A stretch of DNA of 64,000 nt from Pyrrhosoma nymphula. Taxonomy: Eukaryota; Arthropoda; Insecta; Odonata; Coenagrionidae. The notes below the pieces were generated by a model that saw only the letters and a list, made by a program, of their open reading frames with translations, ran no database searches and had not been told where the DNA came from. Shown here piece after piece: positions 23,581-36,925 of this stretch. The translations under genes and the position numbers were made by a program. The stretch's first letter is position 1. Each line of letters begins with the position of its first letter. Location of the stretch: NCBI GenBank assembly GCA_963573305.1, contig OY754335.1, positions 15,973,501 to 16,037,500 on the forward strand, in the 5' to 3' direction.

Positions 23581-25342
23581 ATAGAATCAAGTTATTACCT
23601 CAGACGTGATACAAACTTAGCGCTTAGAGCACCAAAACCCTCTACTCCAACAATAATACTTGTAATTTGCCTTCAAATTATGACCGCAGTCAGTTCATTC
23701 CCTCTTTCCTCTCATAAATAATATGCTATTGCGTTTGAATCCCATAGTATGTATCAAAAGACTTTTGCTTAAAAGATAGATGCATAAAACTATAATACTG
23801 CAATTAGACTAGTATCTGAATAGAATATAGACTACCTTGCATCAGGATATAGTTTTAGACTGTAGATAAGAGGCATTCAGTCATTTTTAGTGCAGTAAGA
23901 ATCTTTGCAACGCGTATTTTTGGAAAGAGCTTTTTGTTTGAATGTCCGTATAAGTCGAGCTAAATAATATCATTCACCGTTTGTCGTAAGAAACCCCATT
24001 TCTAGCGAAAGGACGACAACGATCTTCCCTATTATAGGTTATAGTTGAAAAAAAAAACTAATAAAAATCGTAACATAGGTGTGTGCTCCGCTTGAATGCC
24101 TGTCTTTCACGTTTTTTGAACAAGATCATGGGAAATGGGATAAAACCCCAATTTTATATCGCACAGTGTCTGCCATTCCCCACAAAATAATTCGTACCAT
24201 TGTAATGCTCCGTATTTTGAGAAAAATGACAGGAAACTCTTATCACATACTGGCAATCCTGGTTTGGGAAAAACGGTAGAAGGTTGCAGCTAGACCGAGG
24301 AACTTGGAAAAAAACAGGCACGATAGACAAGATAGCGGGAAGACATTTGGCTAAAGGTGAGGGGACAGTCAATACTTGGGAGGCATGTCAGTGAACGATC
24401 GGCCGCGACTGGTAATAATGTGTAACAGGAAACTATTATAAAGGAAAGTGAGCAAATAAATGCGTAATGAACAGAAGGTTCTGATGAATATGCTACGGAG
24501 GGACATAAGCAAAGCTTCGACATTCAAAGAGAAAAAAGCGATCTTATAAATTGTTTCAAATATCTAAATTCAAATGGAAACGAAGGCAACATGATGATTT
24601 CACAGAGAGAGGCTACAATATCTCTAGGTGGAAACTTATTTGGGCCACTCTGCTCTTTTTTATCTGGTTTTCGGACACAATGTCTCTCAATATAATATTT
24701 GGGCGTGGGTTATATAAGAATACAGTAGATAGCTCAATGTACCAGGAATATTTCAATGTTAGGTATTTGTATTGTACATTTACAGATTTGAACATTTTTT
24801 TAAATGGCTAAAACTCACTACGATGGTACAAATAGAATGAAAGAATAGGCCACGGAAGGAAATTTGTTTGCTTATTTAAAAGGAACAGCTATTCTCTCAA
24901 CTTTTTTCGTCCTATCCAAGTAGCTACATAGGAATGAGAAGTTCAAAAGTTAGTGTTATTTCTTCTGCTGTCTTTTTAGATACCATCTTCTATCAGACGT
25001 TATATTCATCATCCAACCCTAATATCGTGAATTAAAAAATTATGAAGTAAAAATCGAAAAAGATCCAGTCATAGCATTTTTCTCATGAATAGCATTACCT
25101 TATCCCTCAGGAGAGAAATTGAAAAATCTCTTGTTGAAGTATGCATCATTATTTCATTGCTCGGTTTGAAAACCGCATTCTTTATTCCTCAAAATGAAAC
25201 GATTTCCTGAAGAAACAGATCACGATGAGGGTTATTCCGTCGCTGAAGGCCAGAGAATGCAAAATGAAGAAGTATTAGTAATTTGCCATCCATTATATAT
25301 GCTGTAAATTTTCCTTTCGTGGCTATATTAATTATTATGCTT
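23581..25342. other. Non-coding stretch
   Basis: Short frames only. Nothing recognised. Confidence 0.55.
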
Positions 25343-25503
25343 CATAATTCATGACGAGTAAAAACACAGTACAGATTTCTCTATTTTTAAATGCTGTCGA
25401 CCGGTTGGTCTTGATAATGACGCTTTAGACGTCGAAACTGGTCGTCAGAAATAAAAAATAGTGGAATTTGTACTGTGTTTTTTTCTCATCATGGATTCTA
25501 TTT
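25343..25503. mobile_element. Inverted-repeat element with ribozyme-like centre (Penelope-like?)
   Basis: The arms are imperfect reverse complements: AAAAACACAGTACAGATTTC on the left mirrors GGAATTTGTACTGTGTTTTT on the right, and CTGTCGACCGGTT mirrors AACTGGTCGTCAG. Between them lies TTGATAATGACGCTTTAGAC then GTCGAAACTGG, a small GACG/CGTC hairpin followed directly by GAAAC. 'TGATGA..stem..CGAAAC(C)GGTCG' next to an ATAAAAAATAGTG stretch recalls end regions of Penelope-like retroelements, which carry hammerhead motifs. That assignment is from memory of the pattern. No Penelope RT or GIY-YIG sequence is present here. Confidence 0.55.
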
Positions 25504-28462
25504 ATCATTTCCATCAGGTATCGCCATAATCGATTAATTTGATTAGGTTTCAGAATTCAAATTTTCCCAAAGGTAATATTGCCATCATTATAGGCCAGTG
25601 AATTGCAATATTGCAACTCTTAACGGTATTTCTGGATTTTATGATTTAATTCTTTTCATTTTTCATCATAATCGTTGAAAAAGGAAACTGTTTTGTCTGC
25701 ATAAAATACCAACTATGCAGCAATTTTTTGTGGTGCCGAGGACGTGAAATTCAAACACACATTCACATGCTAGAGTTGAAATGTCTTGGAAACACAACGC
25801 TATTTAAAAGCACCAGCAACATAAATAAGATAAAATATCATGTCAGTAACAAATAGGCTTAATTAAGTGGGTTTTATTAAGATAAAAGAATATAAAGAAG
25901 ATGGTTGGTAAATGTAGCTTAGTTTAAGAAGATAGTTTCGTAAATACTCGTAATTTTCCCATATACTACCCAAAGCCAGAATATGTTTAGAGAGAATGTA
26001 TAGCAATGAAGTGCAAACCTATCTGAGAAAAGTACGTAAATTACATATATAATTCCCATCGCTGAAAACAGTTTGATATAGTACTACGGAATTGAAAATA
26101 TCCGAAAACCTACCAGAAAAATAGTTGAGATAATATTTCATGGCAATATATGCAGAAGGGATTCATTGAGAAAACTAACCTAAGAGAAGAGCACTTTCAA
26201 TTTATTTTGATTCGGACTAGGAAACGCAAAAATATCAACTGAGGCCAGGCGAGTAGGCAAAGCTGTAGGTGTGCTGAACTGGGAAAAAACGGACTGAAAA
26301 CAAGAGTACTGTGGGTGTAACACGGGGGCGGGATCAAGCTCCAGGGCACACGGTCGCACCTGGCCAGCTGCCGCCTCCAGCACTTTTCCGCGATTATTTT
26401 ACGGCTTTGTTAACTTGCTCACCGTCCCTTGAAAATATTCCCGCCTCTCCCTCTTGCTATTATCCAAAACTCTACAACCTCTCTCACCCTCCCTGTAACT
26501 TTTAGAATAACAAATTAACCATCCAGTTCAAACGTAGCGGAATTTGTATTTCGCTCCTAAGTTTTCCTCGGTCGTGCTGGAGGGAAGGGGCCTTGTTTGA
26601 AGTGCGTTCCGAAGGGGCGCAGGAAATACCTGGGGGATTATAGAGAGCAAGGGAAAGGGGATGTTGGAAGGGTACCCTGGAGTGGGAGGCTGGGTAAACG
26701 TGTAGGGCAAGGTGAGGTAGCTTGGTTTCTACCAGATAGAAACAGGAAGAGTGAAGAGTGAGATGAGACAGAGAGAGAGAAAGAGAAAATTTGTTGAGCT
26801 CATATCGAGAGATAAATAAAAACCGGCGCGGACGATATATTTCGACCAGCCATGAGCGTCAAGAGGTACTGTAATTACTAACAGTTTATTCCTTTTTGGT
26901 GGAAGCACATCTTTTACAGAGGCAAAGGAAGTATTACTCTAAAAAAACAATTGTGGCTACTGTAATGGAGTATGCCACAAAAATATTGAGTGCCTAACCT
27001 TCAATACAGATGTTTAATCTCGAATATATTCAAATATATGCCGAAGAGGATGAAACAAGAAAGTAACATTTCATGAGAAAGATTCCATCAGGCTGAATTC
27101 CTCTTCTATGCGCACTATGGTGTGCCTAAAACTTATGTAGAATTTAATTTTTAACGTGCGTCTAACATTTATAGCCGAGCTATTTAATATGTTACGGGAA
27201 ATATAACGGTATGATTGGATTGAAAATGAAAAATGAAAAATCTGGGTTTCACTGCATTGCGTAAAAGCATGTTACTGCATCCTTACTCACTGCTTCCTTA
27301 CCATTTCAAATTAAGTAAGAAATATTAATTTTCTTTAAGTTTTCCCAGATATCTCCTTTTTTTATCACATCGGAGCAGAAGTTAACTAACAATCTGTTTG
27401 GGGATGAGAATTATCTGCTCTATATTATTCCTATGCGTGATATACCGTGTACAGCTGATAGAAATTATGCCAGACAAATACATGAAACAACTACTAGTGT
27501 AAGAAGCCAGCTTTATTAATGGAAAATAGTCGATAAATGTTAACAGTATGGATACAAATAAATAGTCCTTCTGGGGGCTCTGTCGTCTCGTCGTCAGATA
27601 AGCTTGGCATTAATTAGAAAAATTAAAACAGTCCTGCCTATGCGTTTTCACTCGTTGGGACCAAACGTTTTTGCACTTGCGATAAGGCGAATTTAGGTGT
27701 TTATTGAAAATAGTACGATGTACAAATATACTTGTTATTTTGCGCCATATAATACCCTTGATGAATATATGCATCAACTTTGATGAAATATCGTCAGACC
27801 GCAGTGGCAGAAGCCAAAACTATTTAACAATTAGCTGGTTGGATCATTTATAAATCTAAATCTCTAAAAAAAGCTTCAGCTTTAGATTCCTATATTATCC
27901 GACCAAATATTCGTGTATAATGAGAAAATGTGTCTCACAGACCATGAGCACGTTCATTTTTACTGTGAGGAAACACGAATCCTCCGAGCCGTTTAATACG
28001 CATGGCGCACAGCATTCCCCGTTCGATACGATAAGAAGAAGGAATTGGTGAGAGAGGGAGAGAGAAAGAGGTACATGAAAGGTGAATGGAGCCCACACGG
28101 AAGGGAAGGTCCCTTCCCTTTCCAGGGTTTATGATCGAGTCACTGTCGGCACTCTCTTTATCCTAAAAATCGTCTTTGCTACTATCCATGCTGTTGGATG
28201 TTCAAAATTTCTCAAATCCATGCACAATAGACTGGTGATTAATCCACAAGCTCTCCTTCCCTAATACAGAGGCCGACAGTGTTTTTAAATCTTTGAGTCT
28301 TTTTAATCAAGGCATCTCCACCGTTTTTAATCAACGAATATAAAGTAATATTGATGCCATTGCTCCGGCAAAATGATATAGGTCTACACGCATTGCAACC
28401 ATTCTCGTCTTCGCATTTTTTTCAGGTGAACCTTGAAAGCGTCAATTACGAGCATTACTCTT
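25504..28462. other. Non-coding stretch
   Basis: AT-rich. A moderately purine-rich part with a GAGAGAGA run lies at about 26570-26800. No gene, LINE or SINE recognised. Confidence 0.5.
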
Positions 28463-28925
28463 TGATGTACATCTACATACTACCCCGCAAGCCGCCTCAA
28501 TAGGCGTGTGGCGGGGGGTGTTAGGACACCAGCCGTTTACATATAAAAAGGAAACGCTCTAATGACATTACGCTTGCCTTTATTAAAGTCCCTTATTGTT
28601 CGGGGGAAAAACGAATTCCCATACCTATCCGTTCGGCAAAATATCTCTCTTAGTTTATCGTTTCTGTCGGACCTGGAAATATAGTGGGGTTCTAATAGGA
28701 TGTTCTCCGTGTCGCTTTGAAAGATATCTATTCTCAATTGTTCAAGCAATCTAAGCCTAGCGCGCAGCCTCCGAGTCTCTAGCGGTTCCCAGCCTAATTC
28801 GTATAACATCTGCGTAACGCTGTCTGTACGCCCGTAGCAGTTTTTGACGAATCGCGCAGCTTTCCTTTGTATTTTATTAAGTTCCCGAATTAAGTCTTTC
28901 TGCACCGGATCCCATGGACCCGGGT
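28463..28925 (-). pseudogene. CR1/Jockey-type LINE: C-terminal RT tail plus 3' UTR
   Basis: The frame on the minus strand from about 28925 reads GPWDPVQKDLIRELNKIQRK, then AARFVKNCY, TQMLYELGWEPLETRRLRAR, and ends with NSFFPRTIRDFNKGKRN and a stop near 28537. This is the conserved extreme C-terminus of CR1/Jockey-group reverse transcriptases ('WDP...KdI..lE.vQR.AARF', 'LgWepLe.RR...RL', 'SFFPRTI..WN'). An in-frame stop lies just upstream, so it is 5'-truncated. The 3' UTR (28463-28536) ends in a TGTAGATGTA-type tail and matches 23278-23370. The tail frame is intact over about 120 codons, which suggests a younger insertion than the other relics. Confidence 0.92.
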
Positions 28926-29822
28926 GCCTACCTCAGATTACAAGCCTATTACAAGGTAAATTCACTCCCGATGATAGCTTTTCCTCAGCTTTGTATGAAG
29001 CCAATTACATAAGGGGTCAGTTTTCACCCTTCGGCTGTGGCTGCAACCATTTGGGTGTTTCTAGTTTCTCATTCCCCACGTAACTGATTTGGCATGAAAC
29101 TTATATAGCGCCATTAGTAATTACGGTGGTATTTGCTGGCATGTCACATCAAACTGAAGTTAAATCGGCAGTTCCCATCTTCCCAAGAACGTAGTCATGC
29201 TTTTTACTTAAGCTTATAACATACATTTTTTGCATGATTATCTGAAAAGACGCTGTTCTTAAAATTGGCAAACGAGAAAAAGGGCATCTCTCTATGACAA
29301 TCAATGCTTGTTTAGGGAGCACTGAGTTGAATCTAAATTCCCTCGATGACTCATGGGAAAGCCGTGGCTTCATTTTGAAATTACAAAATCATGGCGATTT
29401 TTGAGGCCTTAAAATTTTCCTTTTCAAGTTCCTCTAGTTAAATTAGCAAGTTTAATTGTATCTAAACTCTTCCACAGTAATCTTACAGATGCTTAAACTA
29501 CGTACTTCTTCGAAGTTTGAACATCGTTTTTCCGCCTCTCCAGCCAAGAGTATTTTAAAGCTAACTTTATAATTTCGTTTAATACTTTGCTTACTTGGGA
29601 TTTGGAAGAATCCTTTTTCCCAACATGATTAATTTTATTCGGTCTATCTCCATCATTATATTACATCAAAGAGACTGACTCAGGGTCACCGAGACTGCAT
29701 GACAACACGTTTGTGAAAAAACTTCGGCGAGACAACTCGTATTAGTCGCTACTCGTACTCGCTCGGTAGGGCGGCGCTTATTTTTTCTAAATTCGAGAGA
29801 TATTAGAATTCATACTTCATCG
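28926..29822. other. Non-coding stretch
   Basis: No recognised element. Confidence 0.5.
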
Positions 29823-30645
29823 ATTCATAATTTCATTCTAAGATCTAATCTTTGTAATACTATGTAATTGAGTTTGATTCATGCAAAATTAACATCTAAC
29901 GGCCGTTTAAAGTAAGTATGTGTGCTGGAAGCTTGTCGGGGGGTCATGGTGGGGATAGCTTTTTTCTCGTCTAGTAAAACCGAAACAGATCTTCAAGTCG
30001 GAATGCACTTGAAAAATGTGCAATATCTCGCCTTCTAGGTTTCGTTGAAGCTTCATGTTTATTTTTTTTAATTTGGGGTAGCTTACCGAAAAGATAACTT
30101 CTGGCATATTTTCACCCTTGTAAACCCACCCCCAAACCCCCTATAAAATGTATCATCATCGAACTCAATGCTTATCATAGACCACGAAGGGGCTCACCTT
30201 TGGTCTTATTTGCCCTGAGGATTTTTTTACACATCCTATTGCACCGTTTACTGTATACGCTAGATTCCTTCACAATTTCAGCTCAATCGGTTATGTAGTT
30301 TTTGAGGAGATGCGTAAAAAACAGACAGACAACCAAAACTGTAAAAAAAATATTTAAAAATATAGTTACATGCAAAAGTTATAGTTACTGCAAACTACCC
30401 CAAACTTAAACAAAAATGAAGGTTCCACAATATCTAGAAGCCGAGATATTGCACATTTTTCAAGTGCGCTTCGATTTGAAGATCTGTTCTCGGTTTTACT
30501 AGACGAGAAAAATGCTATCCTGACCACCCCCCCGAGAAGCTTCCAGGGCACATACTTTAAACGGGCGTTAGATGTTAATATTGCATGAATCAAACTCAAT
30601 TACATTGTATTACAAAGATTAGATCTTCATTTATGAAATGTGAAT
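29823..30645. mobile_element. Large inverted-repeat (foldback) element, about 820 bp
   Basis: The left arm (about 29823-30106) and right arm (about 30370-30645) are reverse complements along nearly their whole length. Landmarks are AGATCTAATCTTTGTAATAC / GTATTACAAAGATTAGATCT, TTTCTCGTCTAGTAAAACCG / CGGTTTTACTAGACGAGAAA and CACTTGAAAAATGTGCAATA / TATTGCACATTTTTCAAGTG. They differ by scattered substitutions and small indels. A spacer of about 260 bp contains TTTCAGCTCAATCGG, a string I associate with repeats of other invertebrates. There is no coding capacity. It is probably a non-autonomous DNA transposon; transcription would give a roughly 280-bp stem. The exact ends and target duplication were not resolved. 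Confidence 0.85.
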
Positions 30646-30870
30646 ATTCAACGCTTAATGTTAATAAACAATTGCTCTGTGATTAAAAGAAAAATAATTG
30701 CTATCTCCGGTCCAATTGGTCGTAGAAAGTTTTTTCTTTTTTTTCAAGTTTGTGTTTTTAAGATGGCTTTTGAATGGTATGCTTCATTAAATTATGCAGT
30801 AAAAACCAATGGAGATATTCTAATAGTTTATTAGCTTAAAAAGTGCACTTTGTTCATTAACGATTTTTTA

Positions 30871-30902
30871 TAAATAAATGGAAAAATATTTCCATTTATT
30901 TA
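30871..30902. repeat. Perfect 14-bp inverted repeat
   Basis: TAAATAAATGGAAA (30871-30884) mirrors TTTCCATTTATTTA (30889-30902) with a 4-bp loop. It sits about 230 bp outside the large foldback. It could be an independent hairpin. Confidence 0.85.
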
Positions 30903-33900
30903 AAATAGATGGCACTCTGAGGCTTGAGGAAGAGAATAAGACCATGAAAAATGTTTTAGTCGTTATCTAGCCAATGGTAGAGCCAATTAAAAATGGCCTG
31001 TTTGAATGAAAACGGGATAAACGAATAGAAATTTGCAAAAACTACTTCACCGATTAGACCCATCTTTTTCATACTTTTATAATTCATAAAAACACCAAAG
31101 ACTGGTGAGTTTAGTGTAACTTTTAATAATTATTTCAAAATTTATAAACAATTATAAAAAATTATAATTTTACATTTACTTTTGCAATAACTTTTTTGTT
31201 AATAAACAGATTTAATTTTACAACATCTAATTTTATACATCTTTTTATCATGTACAATTCATCTGAACAACATGTTTCTCAAAATTCTGTAGTTTTTTCA
31301 TAATATCGTAAAGAAAAAAAAACGATCTTTCGATATAATTGTTCGAAAAAAACGACGCACTACAAATTTCATGACCCACGAGAGGTCTTTTATTTTAGCT
31401 TCCCCGAGACATTTTCCCAAATCAATAGCAGCAGGTACGTTTTTCATTTGAAAACATTTTATTGCTTAGACTAGTACCTACCTAAAATCCAAAATTTGTT
31501 CATTAAATAACTAGTATTTTTCTTGCGTTTGCTATTTTTGTATTTTTTTCTGGCAGTATTATCGAAATGCTTCTATACATTACTATTGCTAAATATTTTT
31601 CAAGTACATATTATGTAAAATAATACCCCTTTATTAAAAAAATAACACTTTTGGGGAAAAGTAACCCCAATTTCCACCAAAAAATAAACTCACCTTTAGT
31701 AGGCCCTTTATATTAATTATATACATATGAGCACATATCAGCACCCCCCACATGGAGTAGCTCTCTCACGCAATTACCATGGATGTGTATCATGTTGTTA
31801 ATCCACTATGAATGTAACTATGCTGCATTCCATCGACAATTGTGACACATTATTTTCTATCATCGCCCAAAGGAAAAGGAAAGGAACATAAACGGTACGG
31901 TTTCCACACAAAGATTTACTCAATATGAAGCATTTCGATGTTAATTCATTTTCATCTTGGACATAACTTATTTGTCGATGGCCTCACTTTGTGGAACCGT
32001 TCCATGATTGAAACAAAACAAATAATTATGTTCCGCATCTTATTTACTAAAGTCTAGAACATTACAATTTGTTTCGTTGCATCACGTTAACCATACGGTA
32101 ATCACTGCCGGAAAACGTATTAAATAAGTCGATTGAGTGGAGAAATACAACTTTATTCGGTTGGTGCTACATGAAGTATCCCGAAAATGTAGAGCTATCC
32201 CTATGATCGTTACCTATTTGTTGTTACACTGGTATTTACCCTCTGGGCAGAAAGGTTGTCGTGCTTGGGCCCAATATCACGCACCCTTTTGCATTGGCTT
32301 TGAGGCTGGAAATGTAGATTTGTGGAGTTAAATTCTGGTAGGTAAAGGGATGGGAGAGGAGAAGAAAAATGAGAGAGAAGTTGGTGGATAGATTAATATG
32401 AGTTGGAATGAAGGGGTAAAAAAAACGAAGGATGAGTAGAAAGAGTTAATGGGAAGGAAAGGAGCCGCAATAACGGGAGGGTGCTAGGAGAGGGGTTGGA
32501 ACGGTGAGGGTTAGGAGAATGAACCTCCACACCCAGAGGGTAAGGAGGATAAGAGAATGGGGAGAATAGTGATGGAAGCTGGGTGCAGAGAAGGGTTTAG
32601 GACTCATTAGGGGTGCCCTCTATCTAATCGACTTTGAGGCCGCACACGTCCTCTCTTCCCTTCTTGCTTTTATCCCCTTCAATTCTTTTTCCTCGTCCCC
32701 TTCCTTCCTTTTACGCTTCCCTTATCCCGGCTATCCCTCGGCAAACTGTGACCACTTTTGAAAATGGCTGGGATGGGGTTAACATGGAGGCAGAGGAGCT
32801 AGCGAGTCAGGTGGTGGTGAGCTGCAGGTAGCGGCCCATTGAGAGAGGTGCCAGATGTCGGGAACCAGGGGCCGGTTCCAATGTCGACAATAATAACGAA
32901 TTCGTGTGGACTTATTATCGTAAACTTTTACGCTTAATTTTTCCAGATGTTCGAATGTTCCTCGCTGTGGGAAATAACCTCGCCCCACCCAAAGCCTTCT
33001 CCCCACCCATGCGCACTCCTGTTACCCTCTCGGGCCGAAAGATTCTTGCTATAGATTTCTACCAAGTTCTGCGCTGCTCATAACTATACGGAGTATATAT
33101 TCTCCGAAATATATCAGGAAAATATTAACGTGATAGTGGACTAGAATTATTTTAATAACAAAGCAAACATACTGCCCTTTTTGGGTAAGGAACTCTGTAT
33201 CCAAAATGCTTGAAATATTTTAATACAACTCTACCGGAATTCCTTATCATAATCGTATTAAGTATGTATTCTAACAAATAAATGTTAGGCCCATGGACAG
33301 TCCAACACATAATCTTCCCGACCTTGAAGAGTGTTAATCTTACATTTATTTCGTAAAAGTATAGGTTATTTAGGTTGATGTGCTTCTACGGCTATGGTAA
33401 TTTCGTATTTTCTGTCTGCTACTTGAAGACAGACAAGACTTCACTTTGAATTCTGAGCGGGAACCGGGGTCTTTATCGTGGCTGGCCGTTGGCCGTTTTC
33501 TTTTGTAGAACTATATCTCCCCCAGTATAAAACCCCATTTAACTTCTTCGTAGATACCTTATGCTAGGAAAATTATATTTTAATATACCTTAGTAAATAC
33601 CTTATTCCACGACTCACTTCTTGGCTTTATTCTTCATCATCGTAATCGGCAATACATCGTCCTTAATGAGGTACAAAATTTACAAATTGAGTATTAATTC
33701 ACATTGCGCGCGATATTTGGCGATTTCCCACGCGTTAATGTGACAGTAGTAGTTAGTGATTCTGTGGGGCTTTAAGTTCCATACCATAGCACTTGAAACG
33801 CAATTATTCCGCTTAAAAAAAGTCTTCCAAAGTTTAATTTTATTAATGAACGACGTTAGCACAATGCTTTGAAAGAACTATAAATTTTAAAAAGAAGTCG

Positions 33901-34244
33901 TGAACCTGGAGTTGATTCCCTCGATGAATGTATCCTGCCAATCCCACCATCCTTCCGACAGCTTTTGAAAAATAAATATTTGCCCCACTCTTCCACATCC
34001 ACACCTCTTTAATTGTAGCCCTCCCAACTCTCCACTTACTGGTTTGTATAAAAAGGATACGTTTTGAAATCACATGTCTATAACGCTGAAACACAGAAAC
34101 CTGGGTCTTGAGTTTGTGTCGCTTTGTGGCTTGTAAAGTTTTCCACTCGGAAATAAATTTAGTGATAGTAATCCACCATATTTCTAAATAAAATGTTTTA
34201 CATTGACGCTAATGGAGCTCGTTTAACCTATTTTTAGGTAGTTT
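30903..34244. other. Non-coding stretch
   Basis: Very AT-rich from 30950 to 31700. At 32335-32720 a G/A-rich tract switches to a C/T-rich one near 32630. No gene or element recognised. Confidence 0.5.
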
Positions 34245-34825
34245 ACAGTAAAGAGGCTTGGCCGACCGTCGTAGAGGGTTGCGTCTTTTGTACGGCCCGG
34301 TCCGGCCCACACACCGTGGAAATTTTCATGTATGGTTCGCAGAATTTTTAGAATGATAGAAAAAATATTATATTAATGTTTAGTATGAATTGGAAAGGAA
34401 AACACACCAATTTTAGTCTGCCCAAGATAATAGTGCAGTTTAAATATATGTACTGATTTGGGTTAGGAAGTAATGAAAAGTAAACATTTTTTCTCGACCG
34501 CATGATTAAAACAAAGGCCACCATCATGGATTATTCGGCTCCCTTCCCCTAACCACATTGAACGTGTTTACAAAGTGGCTGCATTTCTAGCTGTTAACTG
34601 CGCTATTATTTTGGACGCAGTCTAGATGCACGCATTTCATGGGATTTTATTCCAGTCTACCGGCTGTATCCCTTCAGATTCTTCAGCACTCTCCCGATTA
34701 GCAAAATCTAAATAGGACCGAGCTATACCCAAGCCGGCCTAGAAATCTGGAAATGAGAAATTTACGGCCCGCTGGCCGCACGGACGTAAGGTCGTGGGCC
34801 AAGCCCGGCCAATACAGACTGTCAT
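34245..34825. mobile_element. Possible hAT-like remnant with GC-rich ends
   Basis: CAGTAAAGAGGCTTGGCCGA starts at 34246 and is followed by CGGCCCGGTCCGGCCCAC. At the other end, GCTGGCCGCACGG and GTGGGCCAAGCCCGGCC lead to ACAGACTG, ending at 34821. CAGT...ACTG termini with GGCCCG/CGGGCC-rich subterminal sequence resemble hAT transposon ends. The 8-bp flanks (GTAGTTTA and TCATACCA) do not match, and no transposase is seen, so the assignment is weak. Confidence 0.3.
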
Positions 34826-36658
34826 ACCAGCGCCTATGGTCCAAATGTATATGCATTTATATATACTTAAGAGCACAGCGGGTTGCCAGCACTTGCTCTA
34901 CGGGTGACGGGATTCCCCGGCGCTACAAATGAGATCAGGGTCGGAGAATACTGTTAGCATTTACCGTACAATGCGCAACATCAACTACAATTTGCAATTT
35001 TCACGGAATCAATTTGTCACCGATTATACTATTTGACAAATACCACATAGTGACTTGAAGTCATTTAGAATTTGTGTAAAAAATGAATGTTGCTCATTTT
35101 GTAACACTAATGTTAATAATAACATAATATTACATATATGAGGTTATATATTGTTTTCATGGAAAACTAATATAAAATAGAGATAAAAAGAACGCTAAAA
35201 TGCCAAAAAACTAATAAATACGGGAATAAGACTAATTTCGAAGACTGGGGAAGGAGAAATGTTTCATAAAAAGGGATTAGTTTGGTTATTGGTATGTTAT
35301 AGAGTAATAGGAAGTACGAGAAAACCTTTGCGTAAAAAATGTCAGCATCGAAATTCGACAATTTTTATTCTATTCTATTTTTAACACTTTCTGAAAACTA
35401 ATATTTCTTTTAGCTAATTTTTCGTGGAGTTTCTTATCCTCATTCAATTTACTAATGAGGAGAGTTTTTATATTAGGATTTACGATCGGCCACCTGAGTA
35501 TTCCTTCTGGCGCTCCCAAATCTTAACAAGCTAATAACTAACTTAACCTGGAATTTAATGTTTATGAAACTATCCTTTCAACAGTTTTGATACATTCATG
35601 CCCTCGTTAGAAACGTTATCAACCTACGATATAATACTAGAAATTCGTATGTAGTTTTGCCATAACACAGCTACAGATAATTTATAATTAATTAGAAATA
35701 AGGTATATAATGGTCAGATATTGTCTTCAAGTCAATGAAACTGCGTTAGAAAAATACCGAATGCCTTATCTTTTCAAAGTATATAGCATTAATTCATTAT
35801 ATATATTAGCAATTAAAATTAATTTACTATGCAAAATGATGATCATAAAAAGGGAAATAATGAAAGAAAATTAGTCAGCAATAATTAATATTTATCGTAT
35901 GAAAATAACTAGACCTTAAATTCACTGCTACTGGTACTTTACGTTATCCATTATTATGAATTCTAAATAATATTTGCGCAAGCCAAACCCGAGATATGAA
36001 TTTTTACCTTCAGACTTCACCCAAAGAGTAAAAAGGAAACCAGACATCAATGGACAAAAATTTTATATGCTTGAAGGTCGCTGAGAAACTACAAAAGAAA
36101 CGTAAACTCCGCAATAATAAGGGTTTCATAAAAAACCCTAAAGTCGTGGTTTCTAGAACTAGGGCAAATATTCCTTTGCATTCTCAAAAAATCTCTACTA
36201 TGGCTTATTGATGCACATTTTTTGATGAGCGTTAGAGAGTAGCAGAGAACTCTTCTGTAGGCTCCCTTCGATGTTGCGTTATTCTTACTTACTTTCAAAG
36301 TTGTGTGGTAGACTATTTTTGCCAATTTCAAAATGTACCTATACCATTACCTGTCGAGCAAATATTAATTTGACCCCTCTACCCATTCCCCTTCTGGATT
36401 TGGGCTTCAAAAAACAAAAAGATATCACGCAGAAATTACTTGTTCATACAATTTACACAAGTTAATACACAAGTTTATTCGTGTAAAATCTTCCAGGAAA
36501 ATGGGTTAAATAATTAATTCAACGTGGCTATTTGACAATTTTCATTGCATAAATATATTCATTTATCATTGTTTTTAACAACCTGAATCACATTTATGTG
36601 TTGAAAAATTATTGAACTCAAATTTATCATCCGAACATATTTTTAAACTCGTTTGCTA
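34826..36658. other. Non-coding stretch
   Basis: Very AT-rich with no recognised feature. Confidence 0.55.
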
Positions 36659-36925
36659 ATGCACGTTAGGCCTGGGCGATATATCGATATATCGTAAAAT
36701 ATCGCGATATTTTAATATATCGCCAATCCGATTTTGAGTTTTTAAAATTGACGATATATCGTTGCTCGATAAATATCGTCTTATCGTGCCCCGATAAAAT
36801 ATCGGGGCACGATAAGACGATATTTATCGTCACGATATGAGTTATCGATATCGCCACCTTTCGATATGCTAAAATTATCGTATCCCGATATTGAATTATC
36901 ACTATCGCCCAGCCCTAATGCACGT
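36659..36925. mobile_element. hAT-type MITE, 251 bp, with 8-bp target duplication
   Basis: The element spans 36667-36917. Its ends are TAGGCCTGGGCGATA and, reverse-complemented, TAGGGCTGGGCGATA (one mismatch in 15). It is flanked by the perfect direct repeat ATGCACGT (36659-36666 and 36918-36925), the 8-bp duplication size made by hAT transposases. The interior is built of TATCG/CGATA words and holds a perfect palindrome with 30-bp arms (36767-36796 and 36800-36829) around an AAA loop. There is no coding capacity, so it must have been moved by an autonomous relative. The intact ends and perfect duplication point to a comparatively recent insertion. Confidence 0.93.

Noticed and set aside
27580..27620. 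CTGACGACGAGACGACAG on the minus strand as another ribozyme-like motif
   Set aside because: No GAAAC follows a hairpin, so the core is incomplete.
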